Positions 1 through 8,698 of a stretch of 64,000 nt of DNA are shown piece after piece. Position 1 is the first letter of the stretch. Each line of letters opens with the position of its first letter. Source of the stretch: Syntrophus buswellii (GTDB lineage: Bacteria > Desulfobacterota > Syntrophia > Syntrophales > Syntrophaceae); assembly GCF_046097065.1 (NCBI RefSeq), contig NZ_CP175563.1, positions 1,736,001-1,800,000 of the forward strand. The letters are read 5' to 3'. The position numbers and the translations under genes are program-made. The notes under the pieces were generated by a model. That model had not been told where the DNA came from. It ran no database searches and saw only the letters and a list, made by a program, of their open reading frames with translations.

Positions 1-683
1 ATCGATTTACCCTGAAGGACGGGTCCGTCTTCTATGTAGACAATCCGGCCCACTATCCGGGAAGCTCTTCCATCGAGCTGTCCGAAGAACCCTATATCCG
101 CGCCACCTTGATGCTGCCGGAACGGTACCTCGGTGCGGTGATGAAATTATGCATGGAAAAACGGGGGACGAACTCGACGCTGAACTATCCAAGCCCCGGC
201 CGGGTCGAACTGATTTACGAACTGCCTCTTGCCGAGGTGATCTACGATTTTTATGACCGCTTCAAATCCGTTACCCAGGGATACGGCTCCTTCGACTATG
301 AAGTGATCGACTACCGGGAAGGCCAACTGGTCCTGCTGGATATCCTGGTCAACGGGGAACGGGTGGATGCCCTGTCGCAGATTGTCCACCGGGACCGCGC
401 CCGCGCCCGCGGTCTGCAGGCCTGCGAACGGCTCAGGGAGGAGATCCCGCGCCAGATGTTCAAGATCGCCATCCAGGGGGCCATCGGGGGGGAAATCATT
501 TCCCGGACCACCATCTCAGCTTTTCGCAAGGACGTCATCGCCAAATGTTACGGGGGAGATATCTCCCGGAAGCGCAAGCTTCTGGAAAAGCAGAAAAAAG
601 GCAAGAAGCGCATGAAGATGATCGGACAGGTCAGCATTCCCCAGAGCGCCTTTCTCTCCGTATTGAAGTCGGACGCCGACTGA
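1..683 (+). CDS. lepA: Elongation factor 4 (LepA), C-terminal part
   Basis: The reading frame is already open at the window edge (first full codon at base 3) and runs 226 residues to TGA. It is the C-terminal third of LepA, the GTPase that back-translocates ribosomes. The family is about 600 residues, so the GTPase domain lies off the left edge. Visible are the EF-G-like domain V stretch (YIRATLMLPERYLG, CMEKRGT) and the LepA-specific C-terminal domain ending in the basic GDISRKRKLLEKQKKGKKRMK segment family members use to contact the ribosome. The next gene, hemW, starts 27 bases downstream on the same strand, a common deltaproteobacterial neighbour. Identification is secure; only the truncation by the window edge limits it. 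Confidence 0.95.
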   Translation, partial: RFTLKDGSVFYVDNPAHYPGSSSIELSEEPYIRATLMLPERYLGAVMKLCMEKRGTNSTLNYPSPGRVELIYELPLAEVIYDFYDRFKSVTQGYGSFDYEVIDYREGQLVLLDILVNGERVDALSQIVHRDRARARGLQACERLREEIPRQMFKIAIQGAIGGEIISRTTISAFRKDVIAKCYGGDISRKRKLLEKQKKGKKRMKMIGQVSIPQSAFLSVLKSDAD

Positions 684-709
684 GAGCCCATCAGGAAGGT
701 AAACGCACC

Positions 710-1912
710 ATGCAGAAACGGGTCCTGAGATCGCCGCCGGTGCAGGCTGGGAAAATCAAGGAGGGAAATGCCCATCGCGGACGCACAGAGGAGCAGCGCC
801 CCGGCCTTTATCTGCACATCCCCTTCTGCACAGCCAAGTGCCGTTACTGCAACTTCTTTTCCGTCACGAAGGTCTCCGAGATCCCCCGCTTCCTGAAGGC
901 GCTGTTCAAAGAAGCCCTCCTCCAGGGGGGGGGGATCGGCTCCTTCGACACCCTTTATATCGGCGGCGGCACCCCCTCCCTTCTTGCCCCCTTCCAGCTG
1001 TCCGAACTTTTTTCCCATCTGCGGAAGACCTATGACATCTGTGAAGACGCCGAAGTGACCATGGAAGTCAATCCAGCGGATGTGGGGTTGCCTGTGCTCG
1101 CGCAGATGCGCGCCCTGGGAATCAACCGACTGAACATCGGGGTGCAGTCCTTCGACGATACCCTTCTTGCCTTCCTCGGACGAAGGCACGACGGCAACCA
1201 GGCGATTCAGTCCATCATGGCGGCCCGGCAGGCCGGGTTCGATCATGTCGGCATCGACCTGATCTATGGAATACCGGGACAGACGCGTCAGGCCTGGAAG
1301 AAGGCTTTGGAGTATGCGGCATCCCTGAACATTCCCCATCTTTCCTGCTACCAGCTCACCCTGGAGCAGGACACGCCCCTCGGCAAAAGCTGCGCTCAGG
1401 GCCTGTTCAAAATTCCCGATGACGATGAACTCTTTGAATTTTTCATGGACACCTCCGAATTTCTCGAATCATCGGGATACACCCACTATGAGGTTTCCAA
1501 CTTCGCCCTCGGTGAGTCCTTCGTTTCCCGCCATAATTCAAAATACTGGCGGCACATCCCCTATCTCGGGCTGGGCCCGGCGGCCCACTCCTTTGACGGG
1601 TGTAAACGTTGGGAAAATGTCCGCTCCCTGGAATGCTACCTCCAGCGACTGGAGAGAGGCGAGCTTCCCGTTGAAAGCTGCGAGGAGCTGACGAACGAGG
1701 AGCTGCAGCTTGAGACCCTTTTTCTGGGCTTTCGAACCAAGGCGGGCATCGACCTTGGAGCCTTTTCCGAGAGGTTCGGGGTTGATCTTCGGGCGAGCAA
1801 AAAAGATTTTTTGAAGCCGCTTCTTTCTGCGGGTCATCTTCGAATCGCCGATGGCCGGCTGCAGCCGACTCGGACAGGCATGGCCCTGGCCGATGCCTTT
1901 GCACTGCTTTAA
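710..1912 (+). CDS. hemW: Radical SAM heme chaperone HemW
   Basis: A 400-residue radical SAM protein of the HemW (formerly HemN-like coproporphyrinogen oxidase) family, which binds and delivers heme. The cluster motif is C-x3-C-x2-C at about residues 40-47, in the HIPFC..KCRYC context with F after the third-Cys region that is typical of HemW. It is followed by the GGGTPS glycine motif, NIGVQSF and DLIYGIPGQT. Start: ATG 710 has AGGAAGG about 9 bases upstream; an ATG at 768 is out of frame. The open frame continues upstream into lepA but lacks family similarity there. It ends 32 bases from the convergent GGDEF gene. Confidence 0.93.
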   Translation: MQKRVLRSPPVQAGKIKEGNAHRGRTEEQRPGLYLHIPFCTAKCRYCNFFSVTKVSEIPRFLKALFKEALLQGGGIGSFDTLYIGGGTPSLLAPFQLSELFSHLRKTYDICEDAEVTMEVNPADVGLPVLAQMRALGINRLNIGVQSFDDTLLAFLGRRHDGNQAIQSIMAARQAGFDHVGIDLIYGIPGQTRQAWKKALEYAASLNIPHLSCYQLTLEQDTPLGKSCAQGLFKIPDDDELFEFFMDTSEFLESSGYTHYEVSNFALGESFVSRHNSKYWRHIPYLGLGPAAHSFDGCKRWENVRSLECYLQRLERGELPVESCEELTNEELQLETLFLGFRTKAGIDLGAFSERFGVDLRASKKDFLKPLLSAGHLRIADGRLQPTRTGMALADAFALL

Positions 1913-1944
1913 ACGATACCCCTACCCTGAAAGGCGGGGGGCCT

Positions 1945-2838
1945 TCATGCGGACACCGAAGAATCGGCAATGCGAAACGGTTTCCTGCCGCTCTTCTTGG
2001 CGGTATGCATGGCCTCTTCAGCCCGCTTGATCAGCGCCTCCATTTCGGCGCCGTCATCCGGATACAGGGAGATCCCGATACTGGCGCCTCCGACGATGGT
2101 CCTGTTCCTCTTGAAAAGGATTGGCTGGGAGATGAGGGCATGGACTCGCTCAACAATCTTCTCCGCATTCCCGAGGTCATGAATCCCCGAAGCAATAATG
2201 AGAAATTCGTCCCCCCCGACGCGGGCCACCGTATCGCTTTCGCGAACACAGGCAAGGAGCCTCTGCCCCGTTCTGATCAGGATGTAATCTCCCGCTTCAT
2301 GGCCGAGGCTCTCGTTGATGGCCTTGAATCCATCAAGATCTAAAAACATCACCGCCACGGCTGTTTTATTCCGCCGAGCCAGGCTGATGGCCATTCCAAG
2401 ACGATCCCTGGCCAGCAGGAGTGTCGGAAGATCCGTCAAGGCATCATGGGTCGCCAGGTGCGCTATCTCTTCCTCCGCCCGTTTCCGCTCGATGACCAGC
2501 CCCAGGTAATTGGCCGCGATATCGAGCATCTTGACTTCTTCCTGCAGAAAAGGAGCATCGCCGTCTTCCGGGGGTTCCTGCCGGTAATTCACCTCGATGA
2601 TCCCCGATACGTTGTCCTTCACCTTGATGTCAGCTTCCAGGCGCCATTTGCTCTCCTGATAATCCGCCGTCTCGTAAGGATGACCCTCAAGGAGAATTCG
2701 CGCACAGGCCATGGAAGGATACCGCAAAGCGGAAGGCAGGAGTTGAACCGTTTCCTGGAGAATCTCCTCCATGAAAATGCCCGGCGTATCGATCAGGTTA
2801 CAGATGCCATAGATGCAATTCAATTCTTTTCCAGCCAC
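1945..2838 (-). CDS. GGDEF-domain protein with GAF-like sensor region
   Basis: 297 residues starting at GTG with a strong AGGAGG 9 bases upstream. Residues 1-115 look like the GAF-like sensory region common in deltaproteobacterial histidine kinases (LNCIYGI..., CARILLEG..., VIERKRAEEE). A short helical linker leads to a GGDEF domain. The signature GGDEF is intact at 208-212, and an RESD at 199-202 sits five residues before it, the canonical position of the c-di-GMP inhibitory I-site. The usual LTGLPNR segment is instead LTDLPTLLL, so the Asn that contacts guanine in known cyclases is Thr. It could be a diguanylate cyclase, a weakened one, or a receptor. No transmembrane segment is seen, so it is probably cytosolic. 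Confidence 0.88.
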   Translation of the reverse strand: MAGKELNCIYGICNLIDTPGIFMEEILQETVQLLPSALRYPSMACARILLEGHPYETADYQESKWRLEADIKVKDNVSGIIEVNYRQEPPEDGDAPFLQEEVKMLDIAANYLGLVIERKRAEEEIAHLATHDALTDLPTLLLARDRLGMAISLARRNKTAVAVMFLDLDGFKAINESLGHEAGDYILIRTGQRLLACVRESDTVARVGGDEFLIIASGIHDLGNAEKIVERVHALISQPILFKRNRTIVGGASIGISLYPDDGAEMEALIKRAEEAMHTAKKSGRKPFRIADSSVSA

Positions 2839-2958
2839 CTGCGGGTTCCTCCTCCATCCAAACGCTGCGGATTGATTCTTCTTCGAAGAATTCTGTCGTC
2901 ATTCCATCCCTCATCGGACGGCCTCTTCGGCAGATACGTTTCAACGCCGCTGAAGTGG

Positions 2959-3573
2959 TCATCCGATCATCGAACTAATTTCCCGGAGCGTCTGGATCGG
3001 CAGATCGATACGATATTTTTCCTTCATGCTCCGCCTCAGATGCTCCTCATCGCAGATGCCCCCGGCTTTGAGCTTTTTAATGAGCTCCGTCAGATCTTCC
3101 CGGGTATGCCAAGGGAAAATGACCCATCGCCACTTTATGATTTTTCTGAGATAGTAATGGGGAATCACCGTGGAGCAGGTCTTGTGTATCAGGACAGCGG
3201 TCCGTATCTCCCGCGGCTGAAGAGCTTCCAGGTGCTGGAGTGATACCCGGAGGGTGTCGCCGGTGTCCGTCACGTCATCGACCAGCAGGACCTTCATGCC
3301 CCGAATCTCGGCGCAGAGCGGATACTTGACGAAGGCCTTTTCGTTCATGACCGCGGTTCCCCAATGTTCGACCTTTATCGACGCAAGGTCATGAACGAGG
3401 AGGCAGTCGCAGAGAATCCGGGCAGGAACATAGCCGCCTCTGCCGATGGCGACGACGATCTCGGGACAATATCCCGAATCCCTTATGATACGCGAGAGCT
3501 TCTGTGAATCCTTGATGATCCTACCCCACGAGAGGAGATCGCATCGAAATTTTTCTTCAGCAGGCAACGGCAT
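2959..3573 (-). CDS. Phosphoribosyltransferase family protein
   Basis: 204 residues if started at ATG 3573, which has GAGGAAAA about 6 bases upstream; the frame is open another 21 codons upstream without similarity. The type I PRPP-binding motif VLLVDDVTDTGDTL lies near the middle, preceded by VVAIGRGGYVPAR, as in the hypoxanthine/xanthine phosphoribosyltransferase group. Such enzymes transfer the ribose 5-phosphate of PRPP to a purine base. The C-terminal ~50 residues extend beyond the core fold. Base specificity cannot be read from the sequence. It is downstream of the HAD phosphatase gene on the same strand, separated by about 200 bases. Confidence 0.85.
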   Translation of the reverse strand: MPLPAEEKFRCDLLSWGRIIKDSQKLSRIIRDSGYCPEIVVAIGRGGYVPARILCDCLLVHDLASIKVEHWGTAVMNEKAFVKYPLCAEIRGMKVLLVDDVTDTGDTLRVSLQHLEALQPREIRTAVLIHKTCSTVIPHYYLRKIIKWRWVIFPWHTREDLTELIKKLKAGGICDEEHLRRSMKEKYRIDLPIQTLREISSMIG

Positions 3574-3774
3574 CGTTTTCCTCACCGCCTGTATCCCTTT
3601 ACTTATCCAAAGGGAGCAGGTCATTTGCCGGCGCAAATTCTACGGGCGTACCGGAAGAAATATTTTCCCCGTCCAGAGGGACAGTCGGAATGGTGACGGC
3701 CTTCTTGGCCAATCAGGGCGAACCGCTGCCTTCACCGACGAACGAAGGGGGCATGCCGGGACGGGCCTCCTGAG

Positions 3775-4488
3775 TCACCGACGGCGCCTTGGCGAACTTC
3801 CCGCAGCATCTTCCGTATCCGCCAGTATTCCGTCAAGGATTTCACCCACATCCCGGAAATTCTCATAGGCGATGCAGGCCTTCCCCCTCTTCCTGCATTT
3901 CTCTGAGAGGATCGGTTTTGCAAAGACCAGGTCGGCCTTCTGGCACGGGCATACATCGGAATAACCGTCGCCTACGTAAATGATCAAATCGTAGGCCTCC
4001 CGATGGGCTTCGAGTATCGTGCTCTTGCAGGTCCCGCAAAGATCGCATCCGTTTCGGGGTGACGGAAACTCGATGGATACGGTGGCATCGTCCCGGAAGA
4101 CAACCCTGTTCGAGTAAAATTCTATCTCCTGCAATCCGTGCTTTTGAAGAATGGAGGAAATATAAAAGTCCAGGCCGTCCGAAAGGATCTTCAGATCGAT
4201 GCCCTTTTCTCTGCAGGAAGCATAGAAGGACAGAAAATAGGGGTCCAGCTTCTCCTCCCCCAGGGCGTAATCGACCATCTCCCTTTTTGTCCCCTTGAAC
4301 AGCGGCTGAATCTGCAGGTAGGCAAGCCGTGAACCGATGACATTGGTGTAATAGGACCGGTCAATCTCCCGCCATCCCTCGGCAAAGCGGTTCATGATCG
4401 TATTGCCCATGTCATTGCTGCACGTTGTTCCATCAAAATCACACAAGATCAGGATCCGGTTTCTGTCCATTCCTGAGGCACCGTTCAC
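3775..4488 (-). CDS. HAD-superfamily (MtnX-like) phosphatase
   Basis: 237 residues. Motif I CDFDGTT places the catalytic aspartates at residues 17 and 19. ILSDGLDFY and YVGDGYSDVCPC supply motifs II/III. The cap contains NGCDLCGTCK, matching the G-x-C-K feature of the MtnX group (methionine-salvage phosphatases and relatives), but no other mtn gene is visible, so the substrate is open. The GTG at 4488 is chosen because AAAGGGAAG lies just upstream; ATG at 4470 lacks a spaced ribosome site. It begins 12 bases after the slipin stop codon, so the two are probably cotranscribed. Cysteine content is high for a cytosolic phosphatase. Confidence 0.82.
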   Translation of the reverse strand: MNGASGMDRNRILILCDFDGTTCSNDMGNTIMNRFAEGWREIDRSYYTNVIGSRLAYLQIQPLFKGTKREMVDYALGEEKLDPYFLSFYASCREKGIDLKILSDGLDFYISSILQKHGLQEIEFYSNRVVFRDDATVSIEFPSPRNGCDLCGTCKSTILEAHREAYDLIIYVGDGYSDVCPCQKADLVFAKPILSEKCRKRGKACIAYENFRDVGEILDGILADTEDAAGSSPRRRR

Positions 4489-4499
4489 TCTCTTCCCTT

Positions 4500-5243
4500 T
4501 TATTCCTTTTCCTTTATAAAATGGCTGAACATTTCAATGGGAACCGGGAAAACCGTCGTCGAGTTGTTCTCCGAGGCGATCTGACTGAGGGTCTGAAGAT
4601 AACGCAGCTGGACGGAGATCGGTTGGGTCCTCATCAGAGCCGCCGCCTCAATGAGCTTCTGGGCCGCCTGAAATTCTCCTTCCGCGGAGATGATCTTTGC
4701 CCGCCGCTCTCGTTCCGCTTCAGCCTGCTTGGCCATGGCCCGTTTCATCTCTTCAGGCAGATCGATATGCTTGACCTCCACAAGGGAGACCTTGATTCCC
4801 CAGGGGTCCGTGCTGCGGTCCAGAAATTCCTGCAGCTGAAGATTGATCTTTTCCCTCTCCGACAGCAGCTCATCCAGTTCGACCTGTCCGCAGACGCTCC
4901 GAAGGGTGGTCTGTGAAAGCTGAGAGGTGGCATAGAGGTAGTTCTCCACCTGAATAACCGCGGAGTTGGCGTCCATCACCCGGAAATAAACGACGGCATT
5001 CACCTTGATCGATACATTGTCCCGCGTAATGACGTCCTGCGGCGGCACGTCCATGGTGATAGTCCGCATGTCAACCTTGACCATCCGGTCGATAACGGGA
5101 ATGAGAATAATAAGCCCCGGACCCTTGACGTTGAGAATCCGCCCAAGCCGGAAGATCACTCCCCGTTCGTATTCATTGAGAACACGAATGGCCGATGCCA
5201 GAAACATCACCACCAGAACGACAAGAACGATTGGCACGTACAT
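4500..5243 (-). CDS. Slipin / SPFH-band 7 membrane protein
   Basis: 247 residues. One N-terminal membrane segment (about residues 2-20) is followed by the SPFH domain: EYERGVIFRLGR, GPGL..PVIDR, VDMRT, and the IKVNAVVYFRV and AQTTLR-type strand (SQTTLRSVCG). A charged helical region EEMKRAMAKQAEAERERRAKII follows, as in stomatin-like proteins. Slipins oligomerise in membranes and are commonly encoded next to NfeD-type proteins, as here: nfeD lies immediately upstream on the same strand. The start has GGGAGGGTG 5-8 bases before ATG. Role in membrane organisation or protease control is from the family. Confidence 0.93.
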   Translation of the reverse strand: MYVPIVLVVLVVMFLASAIRVLNEYERGVIFRLGRILNVKGPGLIILIPVIDRMVKVDMRTITMDVPPQDVITRDNVSIKVNAVVYFRVMDANSAVIQVENYLYATSQLSQTTLRSVCGQVELDELLSEREKINLQLQEFLDRSTDPWGIKVSLVEVKHIDLPEEMKRAMAKQAEAERERRAKIISAEGEFQAAQKLIEAAALMRTQPISVQLRYLQTLSQIASENNSTTVFPVPIEMFSHFIKEKE

Positions 5244-5265
5244 GATTCACCCTCCCTTTTTTTGG

Positions 5266-6558
5266 TTATATTTCCCTGACCTGCATCTTCATCCCTTCAA
5301 TGCCCTCTACCGTGACTTTTTTCCCTTTCGCCACAGGCTTCTCACTCCATGCGTCCCAGTATTCCCCCCTTATAAAGGTCTTGCCGGCATGGTGAATGTC
5401 CGTCACAGCAACGCCCTCCGCACCGATCAGTTCTTCGTAACCGGTGTGCTTTTTCCCCATCTGTGCCTTGACAACCAGACTGACAACAAAGACAAAAAAA
5501 GCGGAAACAATCACCAGAGTGGGGATCATGACCTTGAAGGATACCCGCAAGGCCGGTTCAGGAGAGTCAAAAAGCAGAAGCGAACCCAGCAGCAGGGAAA
5601 TGACGCCGCCCACCGACAGGAGCCCGTGACTGATGATCTTTATTTCCGCGATAAAGAGAATCAGGGCAAAAAGGATCAGGGCAATGCCCGCATAATTCAC
5701 AGGAAGGGTCTGCATGGCGAAAAAAGACATGATCAGGGAGATGCCGCCGATCACGCCAGGAAGAATCGCCCCTGGTTGCGCCAGTTCAAAGTAAAGGCCG
5801 GCGACACCGAGAAGAAACAGGAGATAGGCGATATTGGGATCACTGAGGGTCGTGAGGACCTTTTGCCGAAGGTTCATCGGAATTTCCCGGAGCATGGCCC
5901 CTTTTGTTTCCAGAACCCGCACATTTTCGCCAACCCGGACTTCTCGGCCGGAAAGCTGCTCGAGCAGCTCGGTCAAATCCTTGGCAACCAGATCAACGAC
6001 CCGCGCCTGGAGAGCCTGATCGGCTGGAATCGATTCGCTCTTGCGCACCGCCCTTTCCACCCATTCCTCGTTTCTCCCCTTCTGCCTGGCAATGCTGATC
6101 GCATAGGCAACGGCATCGTTTTCCACCTTTTCCATCATGACCTTGTCGCCTCCCCCCCCGATGCCGATGCCGACAGGATGCGCCGCGCCGATGTTGGTAC
6201 CAGGGGCCATGGCCGACACATGGGCCGCCATCGTGATGATCATCCCCGCTGATGCGGCCCTGGCTCCCGAGGGTGAAACATACACAATGACGGGGATCGG
6301 CGCCCCCAGAAGGCCTTTTACAATGTCCCGCATCGCGAGGTCCAGTCCGCCGGGAGTATCCAGAAGAACAACCAGTCCATTTGATCCGGATTTTGCCGCC
6401 CCGTCGATGCCCTGCAGAATGTAATCGGCAACAGGAGGCGTAATGGCGGAATCGATGCGAATAACGTCATAGACAGGCTGCCTTTCCGCGGCAGACAGGA
6501 AACCCGTCCCTCCCAGGATCAGCCACAGGATCAAAAAAAACCGTGCTTTATGTTTCAC
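5266..6558 (-). CDS. nfeD: NfeD-family membrane-bound ClpP-class serine protease
   Basis: 430 residues with a signal peptide (about 1-24) and an extracytoplasmic ClpP-class protease domain. This domain carries LLDTPGG and SPSGARAASAG (probable nucleophile Ser103), with the partner Lys near 144 (MEKVENDA), as in the archaeal 1510-N Ser-Lys dyad. Four or so membrane segments follow, and a C-terminal OB-fold NfeD domain (HTGYEELIGAEG to the end). Long NfeD proteins of this type cleave the C-terminus of the partner stomatin, and the slipin gene follows directly. The start is GTG, with GAGGAG upstream, overlapping the end of the uracil-DNA glycosylase gene by 11 bases, which suggests translational coupling. 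Confidence 0.93.
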   Translation of the reverse strand: MKHKARFFLILWLILGGTGFLSAAERQPVYDVIRIDSAITPPVADYILQGIDGAAKSGSNGLVVLLDTPGGLDLAMRDIVKGLLGAPIPVIVYVSPSGARAASAGMIITMAAHVSAMAPGTNIGAAHPVGIGIGGGGDKVMMEKVENDAVAYAISIARQKGRNEEWVERAVRKSESIPADQALQARVVDLVAKDLTELLEQLSGREVRVGENVRVLETKGAMLREIPMNLRQKVLTTLSDPNIAYLLFLLGVAGLYFELAQPGAILPGVIGGISLIMSFFAMQTLPVNYAGIALILFALILFIAEIKIISHGLLSVGGVISLLLGSLLLFDSPEPALRVSFKVMIPTLVIVSAFFVFVVSLVVKAQMGKKHTGYEELIGAEGVAVTDIHHAGKTFIRGEYWDAWSEKPVAKGKKVTVEGIEGMKMQVREI

Positions 6559-7333
6559 CTGAGTTCTCCTCTCCGAGGACTTTCATGATCTTTTGCACAT
6601 CTTCCCACGCCTGCTTTTTGGCCGCCGGATTCCGCAGAAGATAGGCGGGATGGTAGGTCGGCATCAGTGGGATTCCGTGATAATCATGGAAGCGACCACG
6701 CAGCACGGTAATGGGCGTGCCTTTCTTTTTCAGCAGTGTCTGGGCCGCGAAGGTTCCCAGGGCACAGATAACCCGGGGGCGGATAGCCTCCAGCTGCTGC
6801 ACCAGATGGGGCTCACAGGCCGCGATTTCCTCCGGCAGGGGGTTCCGGTTTCCCGGAGGGCGGCATTTCAGGATGTTGCAGATGTAGACGTTTTCCCGCT
6901 TCAGCCCCATGGCATCGATAATCCGGGTCAGAAGCTTTCCGGCACGTCCGACAAAGGGCCTTCCCTGCAGATCCTCTTCAGCGCCCGGCGCCTCCCCCAC
7001 GAAGACCAGCTCCGCGCAGGGACTCCCCTCTCCGAAGACGAGATTCCTTCTTGTTTTTCCCAAAGAACAGAGGGAGCAGTGTTCCACATCCCGGAATATC
7101 TCATCGAGAGATCGACCGTTTTGAGCTGATCCTTCCCCGATGCTCAATGCACCCGGCACTGCAGACGTTTCTTTTTCGGGAACAGGAGGCTCTTTCCCGG
7201 GCGGCGTCGTTTTCTCTGCCCCCACGGCCAGCCATGACAGGGGGCGATGCAGATCCCGCTCAAGCTCAAGCTGGCTCTTGAGTGACCGGACGAGCATCAA
7301 CAGCTCCTCTCTTAAACGATCGGATTCCATCAT
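6548..7333 (-). CDS. Uracil-DNA glycosylase, family 4 (Fe-S)
   Basis: About 261 residues. The core from residue ~75 is a family 4 uracil-DNA glycosylase, which removes uracil from deaminated DNA. It shows C-x2-C (HCSLCSL), the motif GEAPGAEEDLQGRPFVGRAG region, CNILKCRPPGNRNP with the second cysteine pair (4Fe-4S ligands), and the HPAYLLRNP motif. The first ~75 residues form a variable, proline- and charge-rich leader, longer than in archaeal family members but frequent in proteobacteria. The first codon may be either of two adjacent ATGs; the preceding TTG is less likely. Its end overlaps nfeD and its start follows coaBC by 10 bases. Confidence 0.92.
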   Translation of the reverse strand: MMESDRLREELLMLVRSLKSQLELERDLHRPLSWLAVGAEKTTPPGKEPPVPEKETSAVPGALSIGEGSAQNGRSLDEIFRDVEHCSLCSLGKTRRNLVFGEGSPCAELVFVGEAPGAEEDLQGRPFVGRAGKLLTRIIDAMGLKRENVYICNILKCRPPGNRNPLPEEIAACEPHLVQQLEAIRPRVICALGTFAAQTLLKKKGTPITVLRGRFHDYHGIPLMPTYHPAYLLRNPAAKKQAWEDVQKIMKVLGEENSGET

Positions 7334-7343
7334 CAAAATGATC

Positions 7344-8615
7344 TTATTGAAGCCTGTTTTTCCCGCCGGCGGTCTTCCAGAGAGACAATAAGGACTCCGT
7401 CTTCTGTTCGGGTTGACTGCGGCGGCGTTCCCGAATTTCCCGGACTTTGTCCAGGATGACTCCAGCCGCCTCCATCTTATCCATCAGCGGCAGCTCCTGC
7501 ATCTCCCCATCCCGGTCCAGAATCGTGATGATATTGGTATCTCCCTGAAAGCCGGCCCCCTCTTTCGTGACGTCATTGGCCACGATGAAGTCCATGTTCT
7601 TGGCCACCATCTTTCCAATGGCGTGTTCAACAAGATGTTCGGACTCCATGGCAAATCCGACCAGGATCCGGTCCTCCTTCTTTGCTCCGATTTCATGAAT
7701 GATATCGGGGTTTCGTTCCAGCTTCACGGTCAAGTCTTCATTTTTTTTCTTGATTTTCTGATCCTGCCTGACCGCCGGCCTGTAATCGGCCACCGCTGCG
7801 GCCTTGATCACCACCGTCGCTTCCGGAAGGGCAGCCATTACGGCATCCCGCATTTCCCTTGCCGACGAGACGGAGACATGGAAAACTCCGGCAGGAATAG
7901 GCAGCTGCACCGGGCCGCTGACGAGGGTCACGGTTGCCCCCCTCCGACGGGCCATTGTGGCGACCGCATAGCCCATTTTTCCGGAAGAGTAGTTGGTAAT
8001 GAAGCGGACGGGATCAAAAGGTTCCCGGGTAGGCCCTGCCGTGACCAGGACATGCTCATCGACCATATCCTTGACCGTCAACAGAGATTCGATTTCCTCC
8101 AGGATTTTCGGAATTTCCGGAAGTCTGCCCTTTCCCGATGTGCCGCAGGCCAATTCGCCTGCCGCGGGCTCCAGGACATGATATCCGTACCCGGCCAGCT
8201 TCCGGACCTGCTCCTGGACGATGGCGTTCTCATACATGTTGACATTCATGGCCGGACAGATCAAGACCGGCGACCTTGTGGCCATGACCGTCGTTGTCAG
8301 GAGGTCATCGGCGATTCCCGAGGCGATCTTCCCGATCACATTGGCCGTTGCCGGAACGATGACCAAAAGATCCGCATAATCGGCTAGGGCGATGTGCGCA
8401 ATCTCATAATCTTTAATGGTATCAAACATATCCAGAAACACGGGGCCTCCCGACAGGGTCTGCATCGTGAGCGGAGTGATGAATTCCCGGGCATGGCGGG
8501 TCATGACAACCTTGACTTCCGCTCCCCCCTTCACCAGCTGCCTGGTCAGCTCCGCAGCTTTATAGGCTGCGATTCCCCCGGTTATTCCCAGTATGATTTT
8601 CCTGTTTTTCAGCAT
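7344..8615 (-). CDS. coaBC: CoaBC: phosphopantothenoylcysteine decarboxylase / synthetase
   Basis: 423 residues; the bifunctional enzyme that joins cysteine to 4'-phosphopantothenate and decarboxylates the product in coenzyme A synthesis. The N-terminal flavoprotein half shows GITGGIAAYK, the catalytic His in AHIALADYAD, PAMNVNMY and the active-site Cys in LACGTSGKGRL. The C-terminal synthetase half starts with VLVTAGPTREPFDPVRF and carries AAAVADYRP and KLERNPDI. Length is normal for the fusion. GAGGGAT lies 10 bases before the ATG. It is the first gene of the minus-strand series and is preceded by a promoter-like sequence. Confidence 0.96.
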   Translation of the reverse strand: MLKNRKIILGITGGIAAYKAAELTRQLVKGGAEVKVVMTRHAREFITPLTMQTLSGGPVFLDMFDTIKDYEIAHIALADYADLLVIVPATANVIGKIASGIADDLLTTTVMATRSPVLICPAMNVNMYENAIVQEQVRKLAGYGYHVLEPAAGELACGTSGKGRLPEIPKILEEIESLLTVKDMVDEHVLVTAGPTREPFDPVRFITNYSSGKMGYAVATMARRRGATVTLVSGPVQLPIPAGVFHVSVSSAREMRDAVMAALPEATVVIKAAAVADYRPAVRQDQKIKKKNEDLTVKLERNPDIIHEIGAKKEDRILVGFAMESEHLVEHAIGKMVAKNMDFIVANDVTKEGAGFQGDTNIITILDRDGEMQELPLMDKMEAAGVILDKVREIRERRRSQPEQKTESLLSLWKTAGGKNRLQ

Positions 8616-8669
8616 TTTTGTCGATCCCTCTAATAAGTACCCGTAATTACGTATATTTACAGAAATCAG

Positions 8670-8698
8670 ACTATAGCAGTTCTAGGTGGCAAGTTCAA
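8670..8698 (-). promoter_or_regulatory. Predicted sigma70 promoter for the coaBC series
   Basis: On the minus strand TTGAAC (8698-8693) and TATAGT (8675-8670) are separated by exactly 17 bases, close to the -35/-10 consensus. It lies 55 bases upstream of the coaBC start codon. The following genes are close or overlapping, so it may serve the whole coaBC-udg-nfeD-slipin-HAD series. Confidence 0.65.

Noticed and set aside
7413..8387. Plus-strand 324-codon frame opposite coaBC
   Set aside because: Antisense shadow; no family signature, while coaBC motifs are complete.
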